Source of the DNA: Geodermatophilus obscurus
GTDB lineage: Bacteria; Actinomycetota; Actinomycetes; Mycobacteriales; Geodermatophilaceae
Reading direction: 5' to 3'
Length of the DNA: 64,000 nt
Assembly (NCBI RefSeq): GCF_900115395.1
Contig: NZ_FOWE01000001.1
Coordinates: 496,001-560,000, forward strand
This document shows positions 1 through 9,800 of the stretch, piece after piece. How positions within the stretch are numbered: the stretch's first letter is position 1; each line of letters opens with the position of its first letter. Position numbers and translations under genes: made by a program. Below the pieces are notes generated by a model. That model had not been told where the DNA came from, did no database searches, and saw only the letters and a program-made list of their open reading frames with translations.

Positions 1-1714
1 ACGCGCCGGCATGCCCGGTCAGCGCGGCGATCACTCGGCCGAGGCGCGGGTCCTTCCAGTCACCCCGGTCGGTGAGCAAAGTCTCCAGGTTGTCGAGCAC
101 GATCAGCAGCCGGACCTGCTCGACCAGCTCGGCGAGCATGGGCAGGTAGGCGTCCAGCAGGGCGTCGGTGGCGGTGTTACCGACCAGCTGCACGCTGAGG
201 TTGAGACTCGTAAGTCTCGGGTTCAGTCGGGTCTCCAGGGTGGTGGCGAGGCTGGACAGGGCGGTCTGCCACTGGTCGGCCGGTGGCGCGGTCCAGAAGG
301 CGGCGGCGGTGAAGCCGGCGGCGGTCTGGTAGGTGAGCTCGAGGGCGGCGGTGGTCTTGCCCGCACCGGCCATGCCGTGCAGCAGCACCCCTGATGAGCC
401 GGAACCGTGCAGCAGGGCGTGGCGGGCGCGGGTAAGGGTGGCGGTGCGCCCGACGAACCGCTCGGGCTCGGCGGGGAAGCCGGCCAGCGCCAGGCTGATC
501 GATGCCGCCGTCCCGGGCGGGGGTTCTAGCCTCAGCCCGCTCGCAGGGCCGAGCAGCGCCGGGGTGGCCAGCGACGGCGGAGAGGCGGCGATCCGGGACA
601 GCGCCGTCATCAGCGCCTCGTCCACGCTCTGTCCGGACTGCAGAACGCCGCGGTAGAGCCGCTCAGACAAGGCGATGGCGAACTCGTCGCTGACCGGATA
701 GCGCATCGCCAGCACTGCGCAGCCCAGCCGCTGCACAAGTGCCCGCCCCAGCCCCGACCAGCCCGCTGCCGCAGCAGGGCTGCCCCCGCTGCCGGAGGTG
801 GCTGCGGCGGCATTGTCGACTTCTTGTCTGGCCTGCTGCTCCAGCTGCTCGGCCTGCTCGGCCCGGTTCAGCAGGCGCAACGTGTCAGCGGCGGTGGCCG
901 CGCCGGTCTCGCACGCGGCCAGTACCGCCAGTCGCAGTCGGCGGCGCATCAGAGACAGCAACTCGACCAGCTCGTCGGCGTCGATCGGGTCGGGGGTGCC
1001 GTCCTCGCGCTCGAGCACCAGGGTTCCGGCGGCGGCGTGGCCGGAGACGTGCAGCACATCCCATCCACCGCGATCATCAACCGCCCCGCTGAGGGCGTCG
1101 CGCGTTACGCCGTACTGCAGCACCCGCAACTGCACCGCCCGGGCCTCCTGCCCCTGCCCGATCTCCCGGATCAGCCGCTGCAGGGCGTGGCGCTCGCGGC
1201 GCAGCCCCAGCGGCGCGCCGCCGGTGGGCAGGCTGAACAGCGCCAAGACCCGCAGCGGCGCGCCGTCCTGAGCCTGGCCGCCGGTGCGCGGCCGGCTGCG
1301 GGTGTCGGGTAGGTCGAAGACGAACCCCACCCCCTTCCGGGCTAGTACCTGCCCCTGCCAGGAGGCGATCTCCCACGGCCGGTACGGCAGGGACCCCAGC
1401 TGCGGCGGGACCGGCACCCGGACGGTGACCGGTGACTCGTCTAGGAGCGCGGCCATCACCTCCGGGCCGAGGATGTGCTGGCCGATCCAGCTGCCGACCT
1501 GGGAGGTCAGGTCCGCCTCGGAGGTGACCCGCCGGTCGGGGTCGGCCTGCCAGCGCAGCCACCGGTACAGGTCGGTGAACCCGCCGTACTCGAAGTCGCC
1601 TTCGGGCACCGCCACCTGATGGGAGGCCAGCGCCTCGCCCTCCTCGGTCCGCAGCAACCAGCGCCACTCTGTTGTCCCAGCGACCTCGACCGGCTCGAGT
1701 ACCAACCCCGCCAT
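1..1714 (-). CDS. CHAT protease-STAND NTPase protein, copy 1 (partial)
   Basis: N-terminal 571 residues of the first of four tandem paralogues; the gene continues past the left edge. The start is an ATG preceded by GGGGGGAGGTCGTG, a strong ribosome binding site shared with copies 2 and 4. An N-terminal region of about 150 residues leads into a CHAT (caspase-like) domain with both expected catalytic residues visible, His in VSGHAAAG and Cys in LAACETGAA. A linker rich in Glu, Gln and Ala follows, then an NB-ARC-like STAND NTPase with Walker A GMAGAGKTT and Walker B LLIVLDNLETLL. CHAT proteins are cysteine proteases that act in bacterial immunity and regulated cell death. A sensor-protease role here is inferred from the architecture. 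The TPR part lies outside the window. Confidence 0.85.
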   Translation of the reverse strand, partial: MAGLVLEPVEVAGTTEWRWLLRTEEGEALASHQVAVPEGDFEYGGFTDLYRWLRWQADPDRRVTSEADLTSQVGSWIGQHILGPEVMAALLDESPVTVRVPVPPQLGSLPYRPWEIASWQGQVLARKGVGFVFDLPDTRSRPRTGGQAQDGAPLRVLALFSLPTGGAPLGLRRERHALQRLIREIGQGQEARAVQLRVLQYGVTRDALSGAVDDRGGWDVLHVSGHAAAGTLVLEREDGTPDPIDADELVELLSLMRRRLRLAVLAACETGAATAADTLRLLNRAEQAEQLEQQARQEVDNAAAATSGSGGSPAAAAGWSGLGRALVQRLGCAVLAMRYPVSDEFAIALSERLYRGVLQSGQSVDEALMTALSRIAASPPSLATPALLGPASGLRLEPPPGTAASISLALAGFPAEPERFVGRTATLTRARHALLHGSGSSGVLLHGMAGAGKTTAALELTYQTAAGFTAAAFWTAPPADQWQTALSSLATTLETRLNPRLTSLNLSVQLVGNTATDALLDAYLPMLAELVEQVRLLIVLDNLETLLTDRGDWKDPRLGRVIAALTGHAGA

Positions 1715-1929
1715 CACGACCTCCCCCCGGCCGGGCCGAAGCCCAGCCGCGCCGCAGCGCTAAGCGCCACCACAAGGTATGGAGGCAGCGGCCGGCCGTG
1801 AAGTACACGCAGCGCCACCCTCGGTCCTGTCTGGCCGCTGGCGCCGTACACCGGCGGCAGATGAGCTCCGCACCGCGCCACCGCTTCAGCCGGGGGTCCT
1901 ACCGTTCTCACGACAAGGCGCACGAGTTC
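1715..1929 (-). promoter_or_regulatory. Conserved leader of CHAT copy 1
   Basis: About 215 bp upstream of the copy-1 ATG that match, over their whole length, the leaders of copies 2 and 4. The most upstream part (1892-1929) reads on the minus strand GAACTCGTGCGCC, then GTCGTGAGAACGGTAGG. TAGGAC could be a -10 box, with TCGTGC 18 nt upstream as a weak -35. The leader ends in the shared ribosome binding site. The remaining intergenic stretch, 1930-2121, holds nothing I recognise. Confidence 0.55.
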
Positions 1930-2121
1930 CGTGGGCCTCCGGTGGCTGCGCGTGGTGCTCGCGTCAGCCACCCAGGGTGGGTTGAAGTGCTCACCGAGCG
2001 CGATCGCCTCCGGTGACAGTTGGCGCCGTGCCACTCCCGCCGGGTCCGTCCATAGCGGCGGCGCCATACGCGACAGCACGCCGCAAGTAGCGGGCAGCGC
2101 GCCCTCAACCCGGGGCTGGCG

Positions 2122-5100
2122 TCAGCGCGGTGTCCGGCGCAGCCATCGTGTTACGGCCATCCCTGCACGGCGGGCGGGGTGGATGGCTACGCGGGTGTCT
2201 CGTCGTCCGTGGTCGGAAGCTGGGAGATCGCCGCCGGAGCCGGGTTCAGTGTGGCCGGTAAGGGCGTCGAGCAGCCGGGTGACGATCGCGGTATCGATCG
2301 GGTTTAGGCCGGGCAGCAGGGTGTCGGGGGCGCGCTCCCCGGCCATCACCCGGCGCAGGGCGCCGGCCAGCGCCGCCCAGTCGGGGTTGTCGGCCAGGCC
2401 GTCGAGACGCTGGTCGACGTGCTGGCGGGCGGCCTGGTCGCCGCCGGTGGCGGCGAGGATGGCGGCCAGTGCGGGCTCCCACCGGTCGAGGTGCGGCTGG
2501 ATGTCGACGGCCTGGTCGGGAGGCGGGGTGCGGGCGGTGTGGATGATCTCGTCGAGGGCGGCCTGCTGCCGGCCGGGGTCCGGCTGCAGCGCGTCAAGCA
2601 GGTCACCGAGGCGAACGCCCTCCACCTGCTCTACGGAGTCCCGGATCTGGCCGACCGTGCGGGGAAGGGCGGCTGTGGTGGCGAGGTCGGTGAGTTGGCG
2701 GGCGAGCGAGCGCAGATTCTCCTGCAGGCGGTTGGCGCCGGTGAGGCGGCGGAGGAGGGTGGCGGCGAGCAGGTGGGGCAGCCAGACGCCCGGGTTCTGG
2801 CCGCTTTCCTGCTGGGAGCTGGCGAGGTTGTTGTGGCTGACCGCGATGTCGTCGGGACGGCCGGCGGCGTACTTGTAGCGCAGAGCGATCGCTTCCAGGC
2901 GGATGGCCGCCTCGCGGTACCCCTGCCGGTCGGCAAGGTCAGCGCGCGCGGACAGGACGTTGCCGAGCTGCCTAGCGTCTCCTGCCTGTTCGAACTGGTC
3001 CTGGCAGTCGCGCAGCAGCCGGTCGGCCTCCGGCAGGCGGCCGAGCCGACGCAGCGGCCAGTAGTCGTCCAGCGCGGCGCGGGCGAGTTCGTAAGGGTTG
3101 GCGCCGCGCCGGCGCAGGCTGTCGAGACGTTCGGCGTTCAGGTCGAGGGCCTCCTGCCAGCGGCCCAGGTCCCGGGCGGCCGAACTGCCGGTGCCGAGGA
3201 TGAGCTCCCGCACGTTCCACGGGTCGACGGCCTCATCGTCGCCGGGTTGGTCGGGTAGCTGGTGCATGCGCCGGCGCAGCCGCTGGACCTCGTCGAGGAC
3301 CGGCTGCGGGCTGCCGGTGAAGGAGAGGAGCTGCACCCGCCTGGCGGCGCTGGTCAGCTGAGTCCACGGGCCGAGCCCGGCCCGGAGGGTCAGCTCCGCC
3401 ATCCGGTCAGGGACCGCCAGGGCCTCGGCGTAGCGGCCGCGGTCGCGGAGCAGGTTGGCCAGGTCGCCGGCGGCCGCGATCGCCGGCCGGTGCTGGCCGC
3501 GGGCGGTGGCCTGCTCGAAGACGTCCCGCAGTCGGCGTTCGCCTTCGGCGGGGTCGATGCGCGCGACGGCCCGGGCGAGAACGCTCCGGTCGATGGGTTC
3601 GCGATCGGTGCCGGCGGTGGCCGCGGCGATGGCCTGCAGGTGGGGCAGTGCGGCCGCGGTCGTGCCCGGCGACGTGTCGCGCATTAGGGCGTGTTCGATC
3701 AAGAAGCTGGCGGTGTCCCAGTGGTGGAGGCGGAGCAGGTACGCGGAGGCGGCGAGCGCGGCACACAAGACCAGCCGGCCGGTCTCTTCCTTTTCCTCCC
3801 GCTGCCGGGCGTGGTCGAAGACCGTGTACCAGTAGGCGGCCAGCTCGGTGTCGGCGGCGGTGCGCACCTCGGCCGGGGTGTCGTCGCGGACGGTGTCGGC
3901 AACGCCGGGGTGCACCCGGTAGCGCACCGGCCGGTCCGGGCCGTCCGGGTCGCCGGGGTCACCCACGGGTTCGGGCTCGACGAGCGCGGCCGCGACGAGC
4001 GGGCCGAGGGCGTCGGGCCACGGGGGTGGGTCGCCGGGGCGGGCCAGCCGGCGCCACAGGCCGGCCCAGGTGCCGTCGAGGACGATGCTGGTGCGGTCGC
4101 CGGGTTCAGCCGCGGTGAGCAGTTGCAGCAGCAGCCGGGCCGGCTCGGGCAGCGCCGTAGCGGCCGCGCGGGTCCAGCCCTGCAGGGCGGGCAGCAGCTG
4201 GCCGGGGTCGGCGGCGGTGTGCCCGGTGTCGAGGAAGGCGGCCAGCGGGGTGCCGCGGTCGGCGGCGGCGGCCTCGGCGGCAGCCACCCGCTCGACCAGG
4301 ATCTCGGGGTCGGCGGCGGCGGCGTCGGCCAGCTCCAGCATCTTCGGGTGCCCTTGCACCACGGTGAGGGTGCGGGCCAGCAGCGCCCGATCGGCGGCCA
4401 CCTGGGGGTCGGTGGTGCTGGTGGCCGGCTCGGTGTCGTGCGCCAGCGCCTGCAGATGCGGCAGCTCCCGCGCGAGCAGCAGTGCTTCGTCCCGGGACAG
4501 CGCGTGCACCGGCAGTACCACCACCCGCTCGGGGTCGAGCCCGGCGGGGACGGTGCGGCTGGTCAGCACCACCCGGGATGCCCCGGTGTGCCCGGTCAGC
4601 GCCGCCACCACGCGGCCGAAGCGGGGGTCCAGCCAGTGGCCGTGGTCGGTGAGCAGGGTCTCCAGGTTGTCCAGCACCAGCAGCAGCCGCACCTGCTCGA
4701 CCAGCTCGGCCAGAACGGGCAGGTAGGCGTTCAGCAGGGTGTCGGTGGCGGTGTTGCCGACCAGCTGCACGCTAAGGCCGAGGCTTGCGAGTTTTGGGTT
4801 CACCCGGGTCTCCAGCACGGTAGCGAGGCTGGACAGGGCGGTGGCCCACTGGTCGGCCGGTGGGGCGGTCCACCAGGCGGCGGCGGTAAAGCCGGCCACG
4901 GTCTGGCGGGCCAGTTCGTTCGCGGCGGTGGTCTTCCCGGCTCCGGCCATGCCGTGCAACAGCACACCCGCTTGGCCCGACCCAGGCAGCAGGGCGTGCC
5001 GGGCGCGGGTGAGGATGGCGGTGCGCCCGACGAAGCGGGGCGGTTCATCGGGGAAGCCGGCGAGCGCCAGGCTGACCGGCGCCGCGGTTCCCGGTGGGGG

Positions 5101-6333
5101 CCGCAACGTGAGCCCAACGGCAGGACCCATGAGGGCAGGGGTGGCTAGCGACGCCGCCGGCGCCCCCAGCGACGGCGGGTCACTCGCCGCCTGCGGTAGC
5201 GCCCGCGCCAGCGCCGTGTCCACGGCCTGCCCGCGCTCGAACAGCTGGCGGTAGAAGTGGCCGGTTAGGTCGATGGTGAAGTCGTCGATGACCGGATAGC
5301 GCATGGCCAGCACCACACACCCCAACTCGGCCACCAACGCCTGGCCCAGTCCAGGCCAGCCTTCCTCCGGTGCGCCGCCGTTCCCGCCGGCGGGGGCAGC
5401 CGGGACGGTGTCGACCGGCGTGCCGCCGGCGGTAGGCGGAAGACCGGCCTCCTTGTCAGCCTGCTCCTCGAGCTGCTCGGCTTGTTCGGCCCGGTCCAGC
5501 AGCCGCAGGGTCTGCGCGGCGGTGGCCGCACCGGACTCGCACGCCGCCAACACAACCAGCCGCAGCCGCCGCCACATCGGCACCAGCAGCTCCACCAGCT
5601 CCGCCGGGCCGAGCGGATCCGGGCCGCCGTCGGGGGTCTCCAGCACCAGCTGCCCGCTGCGGCCGTGCCCGGAGACGTGCAACACGTCCCAGCCGTCGGC
5701 GTCGCCGATCGCCGCCTCGAGCGCCTGGCGGGTGGCGCCGTACTGCAGCACTCGCAGCTGCACCGCTCGCGGCGTCTGCCCCTGCCCGACCTCACTGATG
5801 AGCTGCTGCAGCGCGTGCCGTTCGCGGCGCAGCCCCAGCGGCGTCCCGCCGGTGGGCTGGCTGAACAACGCCAGCATCCGCAGCACGCTCGCCGGCTGTT
5901 GCGCCACCGCGGACCGCGGCCGGGCGGGCAGGTCGAAGACGAACCCCACGCCCTCGCGGGCTAGCACCCGGCCCTGCCAGGAGGCGATCTCCCACGGCCG
6001 GTAGGGCAGAAATCCCAGCTCCGCGGGAACCGACATCTGCACCGTGGCCGGGACCTCCGCCAGCAACTTGGCCATCACCTCGGGGCCCAGCAGCCGTTCG
6101 CCGATCCAGGCGCCGACCCGGGCGGTCAGCTCCGCCTCCGCGGTCACCCGCCGCTGCGGGTCGGCCTGCCAGCGCAGCCACCGGTACAGATCGGTGAACC
6201 CACCGAACTCGTAATCGCTCTCGGGCACCACCACCTGGTGGGAGGCCAGCGCCTCACCGTCCTCGGTGCGCAACAGCCACCGCCACCGAGAAGGACCGGC
6301 GACCTCGACCGGCTCGAGCACCAACCCCGCCAT
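2122..6333 (-). CDS. CHAT protease-STAND NTPase-TPR protein, copy 2
   Basis: A 1403-residue protein. The frame is open 52 codons further upstream, but the ATG at 6333 follows GGGGGGAGGTCGTG and aligns with the starts of copies 1 and 4. Layout: N-terminal region 1-150; CHAT domain about 150-410 with His223 (VSGHGRSG) and Cys265 (LAACESGA), so the dyad is intact; STAND NTPase from about 430 with Walker A GMAGAGKTT at 461-469 and Walker B LLLVLD at 550-555; then a helical TPR-like half with repeated GRxxEAL-type units. The C-terminus carries one copy of a 75-residue module (ATGGDQAARQHVDQ to IDTAIVTRLLDAL). It is the only complete copy here with both protease residues. By analogy with NLR and apoptosome proteins, the repeats may sense a ligand and the NTPase may switch the protease on. 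The target is unknown. Confidence 0.88.
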   Translation of the reverse strand: MAGLVLEPVEVAGPSRWRWLLRTEDGEALASHQVVVPESDYEFGGFTDLYRWLRWQADPQRRVTAEAELTARVGAWIGERLLGPEVMAKLLAEVPATVQMSVPAELGFLPYRPWEIASWQGRVLAREGVGFVFDLPARPRSAVAQQPASVLRMLALFSQPTGGTPLGLRRERHALQQLISEVGQGQTPRAVQLRVLQYGATRQALEAAIGDADGWDVLHVSGHGRSGQLVLETPDGGPDPLGPAELVELLVPMWRRLRLVVLAACESGAATAAQTLRLLDRAEQAEQLEEQADKEAGLPPTAGGTPVDTVPAAPAGGNGGAPEEGWPGLGQALVAELGCVVLAMRYPVIDDFTIDLTGHFYRQLFERGQAVDTALARALPQAASDPPSLGAPAASLATPALMGPAVGLTLRPPPGTAAPVSLALAGFPDEPPRFVGRTAILTRARHALLPGSGQAGVLLHGMAGAGKTTAANELARQTVAGFTAAAWWTAPPADQWATALSSLATVLETRVNPKLASLGLSVQLVGNTATDTLLNAYLPVLAELVEQVRLLLVLDNLETLLTDHGHWLDPRFGRVVAALTGHTGASRVVLTSRTVPAGLDPERVVVLPVHALSRDEALLLARELPHLQALAHDTEPATSTTDPQVAADRALLARTLTVVQGHPKMLELADAAAADPEILVERVAAAEAAAADRGTPLAAFLDTGHTAADPGQLLPALQGWTRAAATALPEPARLLLQLLTAAEPGDRTSIVLDGTWAGLWRRLARPGDPPPWPDALGPLVAAALVEPEPVGDPGDPDGPDRPVRYRVHPGVADTVRDDTPAEVRTAADTELAAYWYTVFDHARQREEKEETGRLVLCAALAASAYLLRLHHWDTASFLIEHALMRDTSPGTTAAALPHLQAIAAATAGTDREPIDRSVLARAVARIDPAEGERRLRDVFEQATARGQHRPAIAAAGDLANLLRDRGRYAEALAVPDRMAELTLRAGLGPWTQLTSAARRVQLLSFTGSPQPVLDEVQRLRRRMHQLPDQPGDDEAVDPWNVRELILGTGSSAARDLGRWQEALDLNAERLDSLRRRGANPYELARAALDDYWPLRRLGRLPEADRLLRDCQDQFEQAGDARQLGNVLSARADLADRQGYREAAIRLEAIALRYKYAAGRPDDIAVSHNNLASSQQESGQNPGVWLPHLLAATLLRRLTGANRLQENLRSLARQLTDLATTAALPRTVGQIRDSVEQVEGVRLGDLLDALQPDPGRQQAALDEIIHTARTPPPDQAVDIQPHLDRWEPALAAILAATGGDQAARQHVDQRLDGLADNPDWAALAGALRRVMAGERAPDTLLPGLNPIDTAIVTRLLDALTGHTEPGSGGDLPASDHGRRDTRVAIHPARRAGMAVTRWLRRTPR

Positions 6334-6547
6334 CACGACCTCCCCCCGGCCGGGCCGGAGCCCCCGCCGTGCCGCAGCGCCAAGCGCCCCCACAAGGTAT
6401 GGAGGCAGCCGCCGGCGGAGAAGTAGGCAACGCGCGGCCTCGGTGCTGTCTGAGCCCCGGCGCCGTAGACCTACGGCCGAGCGCTCCATGCCGTGGTGCC
6501 GGTTCCGCCGGGGGACCTAGCGTTCTCACGACGAGACGCGCAAGTTC
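6334..6547 (-). promoter_or_regulatory. Conserved leader of CHAT copy 2
   Basis: A 214-bp leader homologous to those of copies 1 and 4. The distal block at 6510-6547 reads on the minus strand GAACTTGCGCGTC, then GTCGTGAGAACGCTAGGTC. TTGCGC, 18 nt, TAGGTC is the best promoter reading of the three copies. The rest of the gap to copy 3 (6548-6804) shows no gene or clear structure. Confidence 0.55.
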
Positions 6548-6804
6548 ACCAGAACCCTCAGCGGCGACTGGAGAGGACGCCTCGCATCCGGGATCGGGGC
6601 CTACGGCTCCTTGCTCGAAGTCCTGTGTCCTCACCCGCACCAGCCGCTCGTGAATGCGACCGGAGCCGCCGGAGGAGTGAGCGACACCGCGGGGAGGATG
6701 CGGCCGCGGATGAGGTTCAGCAGCTTGCTCACCATCAACGCGGCGGTCGCTGGATGGAAAGCGCAGGGGCGGGCGGACGGAACCTCTCGAGGCACGTCTG
6801 AGCG

Positions 6805-9800
6805 TCATCCAGCTTGGGGATGTCGGGCTAGCCGCCGACTGCGGTTCCACGTAGCGACATGTCGCTCGGCGTCGAACGCCGGATCGAGGTTGATCGTTCT
6901 CGTGGCGTCGAGAAGCTCGCCGAGGGTTGCCTGTTGGAGAGTGGGGTCCGGCTCCAGCGCCTCCAGCAGGTTGGCGAGGTGAACGCCGTCGATCTGTTCG
7001 ACGGTGGCCTGGAGCTGTTCGACGGTGGCGGGAAGGGCTCCCGCGGCGGCAGTGGCGGTGAAGTCGTGGGCGAGGCTGTGCAGGTCCCGCTGCAGGTCGT
7101 GATCAGCCCCGGTGAGGCGGTGCAGGAGCGCGGCGGTGAGCCGGTGCGCCAGCCGGGTCTCCGGTGCGGCGCCTACATGCCCCAGGTGGCCGGCGAGCTT
7201 GTAGTGACCGGAGGCGATGGTTAGGGGATCGCTTCCGGCGTACAGGTAGCGCAGGGCGACTTGCGCGTGGTGGGTGGTTGCGGCTGAGTATCCCTGCTCG
7301 TCGGCGAGATCCGCCCGGGCGCCCAGCACCGCGGCGAGGGCGCCGGCGTCCCGGGCCTGCTCAAACTGGTGCTGGCAGTCGCGCAGCACCTCGTCGGCCA
7401 GCGGAGCCTGGCCGAGGCGCATCAGCGGTCCGTAGTCGTTGAACCGGGTGCGGGCGAGCTCATACGGGCCAGCGCCGCGCCGCCGTTCGCTGTCTTGGAT
7501 CTCGGCGTTGAGGCGGAGGGCGTCCCGCCAACGGTTCGATGCGAGGGCGGCGCCGCGGCCGATGTCGAGGAGCGCTTCGCGGACGCTCCACGGCTCGACG
7601 GTCTCGGTGTCGGCGGGCGAATCGGGTAGACTTTCCAGCTGGTCGCGAAGTTCCTGAAAATGGTTTGATACGGCATCCGCCTCGTCTGTGTAAGCGCGCA
7701 GTTGAAGCCGCAATACTGCGTTGGCGAGTCGGGTCCAGGGGCCGAGTCCGGCGCTCTCGGTGAGTTGCGCCATCTGGTCGGCAGCGGTAAGTGCCTCCGG
7801 GAATCGGCCCCGATCTCCCAGCAGCGCCCCGAGGTCGCCAGCGATAGTGATGGCCGTGCGGTGCTGCTCCTGCTGGACAGCCTTCTTCAGGACGGAGCGG
7901 AGCTGGCGTTCACCCTCAGCCGGGTCGATGATCGCGATGGCTCGGGCAAGTGAGGCCTGGTGTTCCAGCTCGTGGACGCTGCCGACGGTGGCGTCGGCGA
8001 TGGCTTGGAGGCGCGGCAGGACGGCGGCGAGGGTGGCGGGGGTCTGGTCGCGATCGAGTGCCTGCTCGAGCAAGGGGCCGGCGGTGTCCCAATCCCGAAG
8101 TCGAAGCAGGTACGACGTGGCGGCAAGCGCAGCGCGGGCGACCGTCCTTCCGGTGGCCTCGTGTCCCTCTTGCTTCTTAGCCTTGTTGAAGACCTTCATC
8201 CAGTACTGCGCGAGTTCGGAATCGATCGCGGTGAGGATTTCCGCGGGTGTGTCGGCGCGGACGGCGTCGGCGACACCGGGGTGCAAGGCGTAGTGCAGCG
8301 GCCGGTGTGCGTCTTCATCGTTTCCGGATTGTTCGGGCTCGGCGAGGGCGGCGATGGTCAGCTGGGCAAGGGTCTCCGCGAGGGGCGGTGGGTCACCGGG
8401 GCGGTCGAGGCGGTGCCACAGGCCGGCCCAGCTGCCGTCGAGGACCGGGCCGGTGCGGTCGGCGGGTTCCGCGGCGGCGAGGAGTTGCAGCAACGCCCGG
8501 GCTGCCTCGGACAGCGCTCCGGCTGTGGCGCGGGTCCACCCGGTGAGCGCTTCGAACAACTGGTCGGGGTTGGCCTCCGATTCCCCGGTGGCGAGAAAGG
8601 CTGCCAGGGGAGTGCCGCGTTGCGTGGCGGCAGCCTCGGCCGCGGCGACCCGCGTCTCGAGGACAGCAGGGTCGGCTGCGGTCGCGTCGGCGAGTCTGAG
8701 CAGCTCGGGATGCCCCTGGACGACGGCGAGGGTGCGGGCCAGCAGCATCCGGTCGGTCGGCACCCGGGGGGCAGTGAAGCCGGCGGCGGGCTCGGTGTCG
8801 TGCTGCAGCGCGTGGAGGTGCGGCAGTTCCCGGGCCAGCAGCAGCGCCTCGTCGCGGGAGAGTGTGTGGATGGGCAGTACGTCGACCCGATGGAGGTCCA
8901 GGCCTGCGGGGATGATGCGGCTGGTCAGCACCATCCGCGTAGCCCCCGTGTGGTCGGCCAACGTGGTGATCAGCTGGCCAAACCGCGGGTCCAGCCAGGT
9001 GGCCTGCTTGCTGAGCAGGTTCTCCAGGTTGTCCAGCACGATCAACAGCCGTGCCTGCTCGATCACCTCGGCCAGATCCGGCAGGCGGCTCTCGAGCAGT
9101 GCGTCGGTGGCGGTGTTGCCGACCAGCTGCAGCATGGGACGGTCGGCCCGGTGGTCGGGATCAAGAAACCGGTTGAGTCTGCTTTCCAGCAACAGCGCAA
9201 GACTGGCCAGGGCGGAAGTCCACTGGTCGGCCGGTGGGGCGGTCCACCACGCGGCGGCGGCGAACGTCCCTGCGGTCTGGTATGCCAGCTCGGTCGCGGC
9301 GGTGCTCTTTCCGGCGCCGGCTATGCCGTGCAGCAGCACGCCGGTCCTTTCCGAGCCGGGCATCAGCGCGTGGCGGGCCCGTGTGAGAGTGGCAGTGCGT
9401 CCGACGAACCGGGCGGGTTCGTCGGGGAAGCCGGCCATCTTGATGCTGATCGGCGCGGCGGGGCCCGGCGGGGGCTGCAGCTTGAGACCGGTGGCGGGGC
9501 CGAGCAGGGCCGGTGTGGCTAGCGACACCGCCGGCGCGCCCAGCGACGGCCGGTTCGATGCAGCGCGGGGCAGCGCCCGGGCCAGAGCGACGTCGACACT
9601 GTGCCCGCGCTCGAACAGCCCGCGGTACAGCTGGCCGGTCAGCTCGATGGCGAAGTCGTCGATGACCGGGTAGCGCATGGCCAGCACTGCGCAGCCAAGC
9701 TGTTGCACCAGCGCCTGATCGAGCCCCGGCCAGCCCGCAACTCCGTTGCCGGCCTGGACCGCGTCATTGCCGGTGCCGCCGTTCGTCGGTCCTTCGTGTG

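Noticed and set aside
1892-1929. ECF-type -35 (GGAAC) reading of the CHAT leader block
   Set aside because: The spacing from GGAAC to a CGTC element is about 10 nt, too short, and the first G is not conserved among copies.
3691-5148. Long open frame on the plus strand opposite CHAT copy 2
   Set aside because: Low-complexity Gly/Gln/Val-rich translation typical of the antisense frame of a GC-rich gene; the minus frame has all domain motifs.
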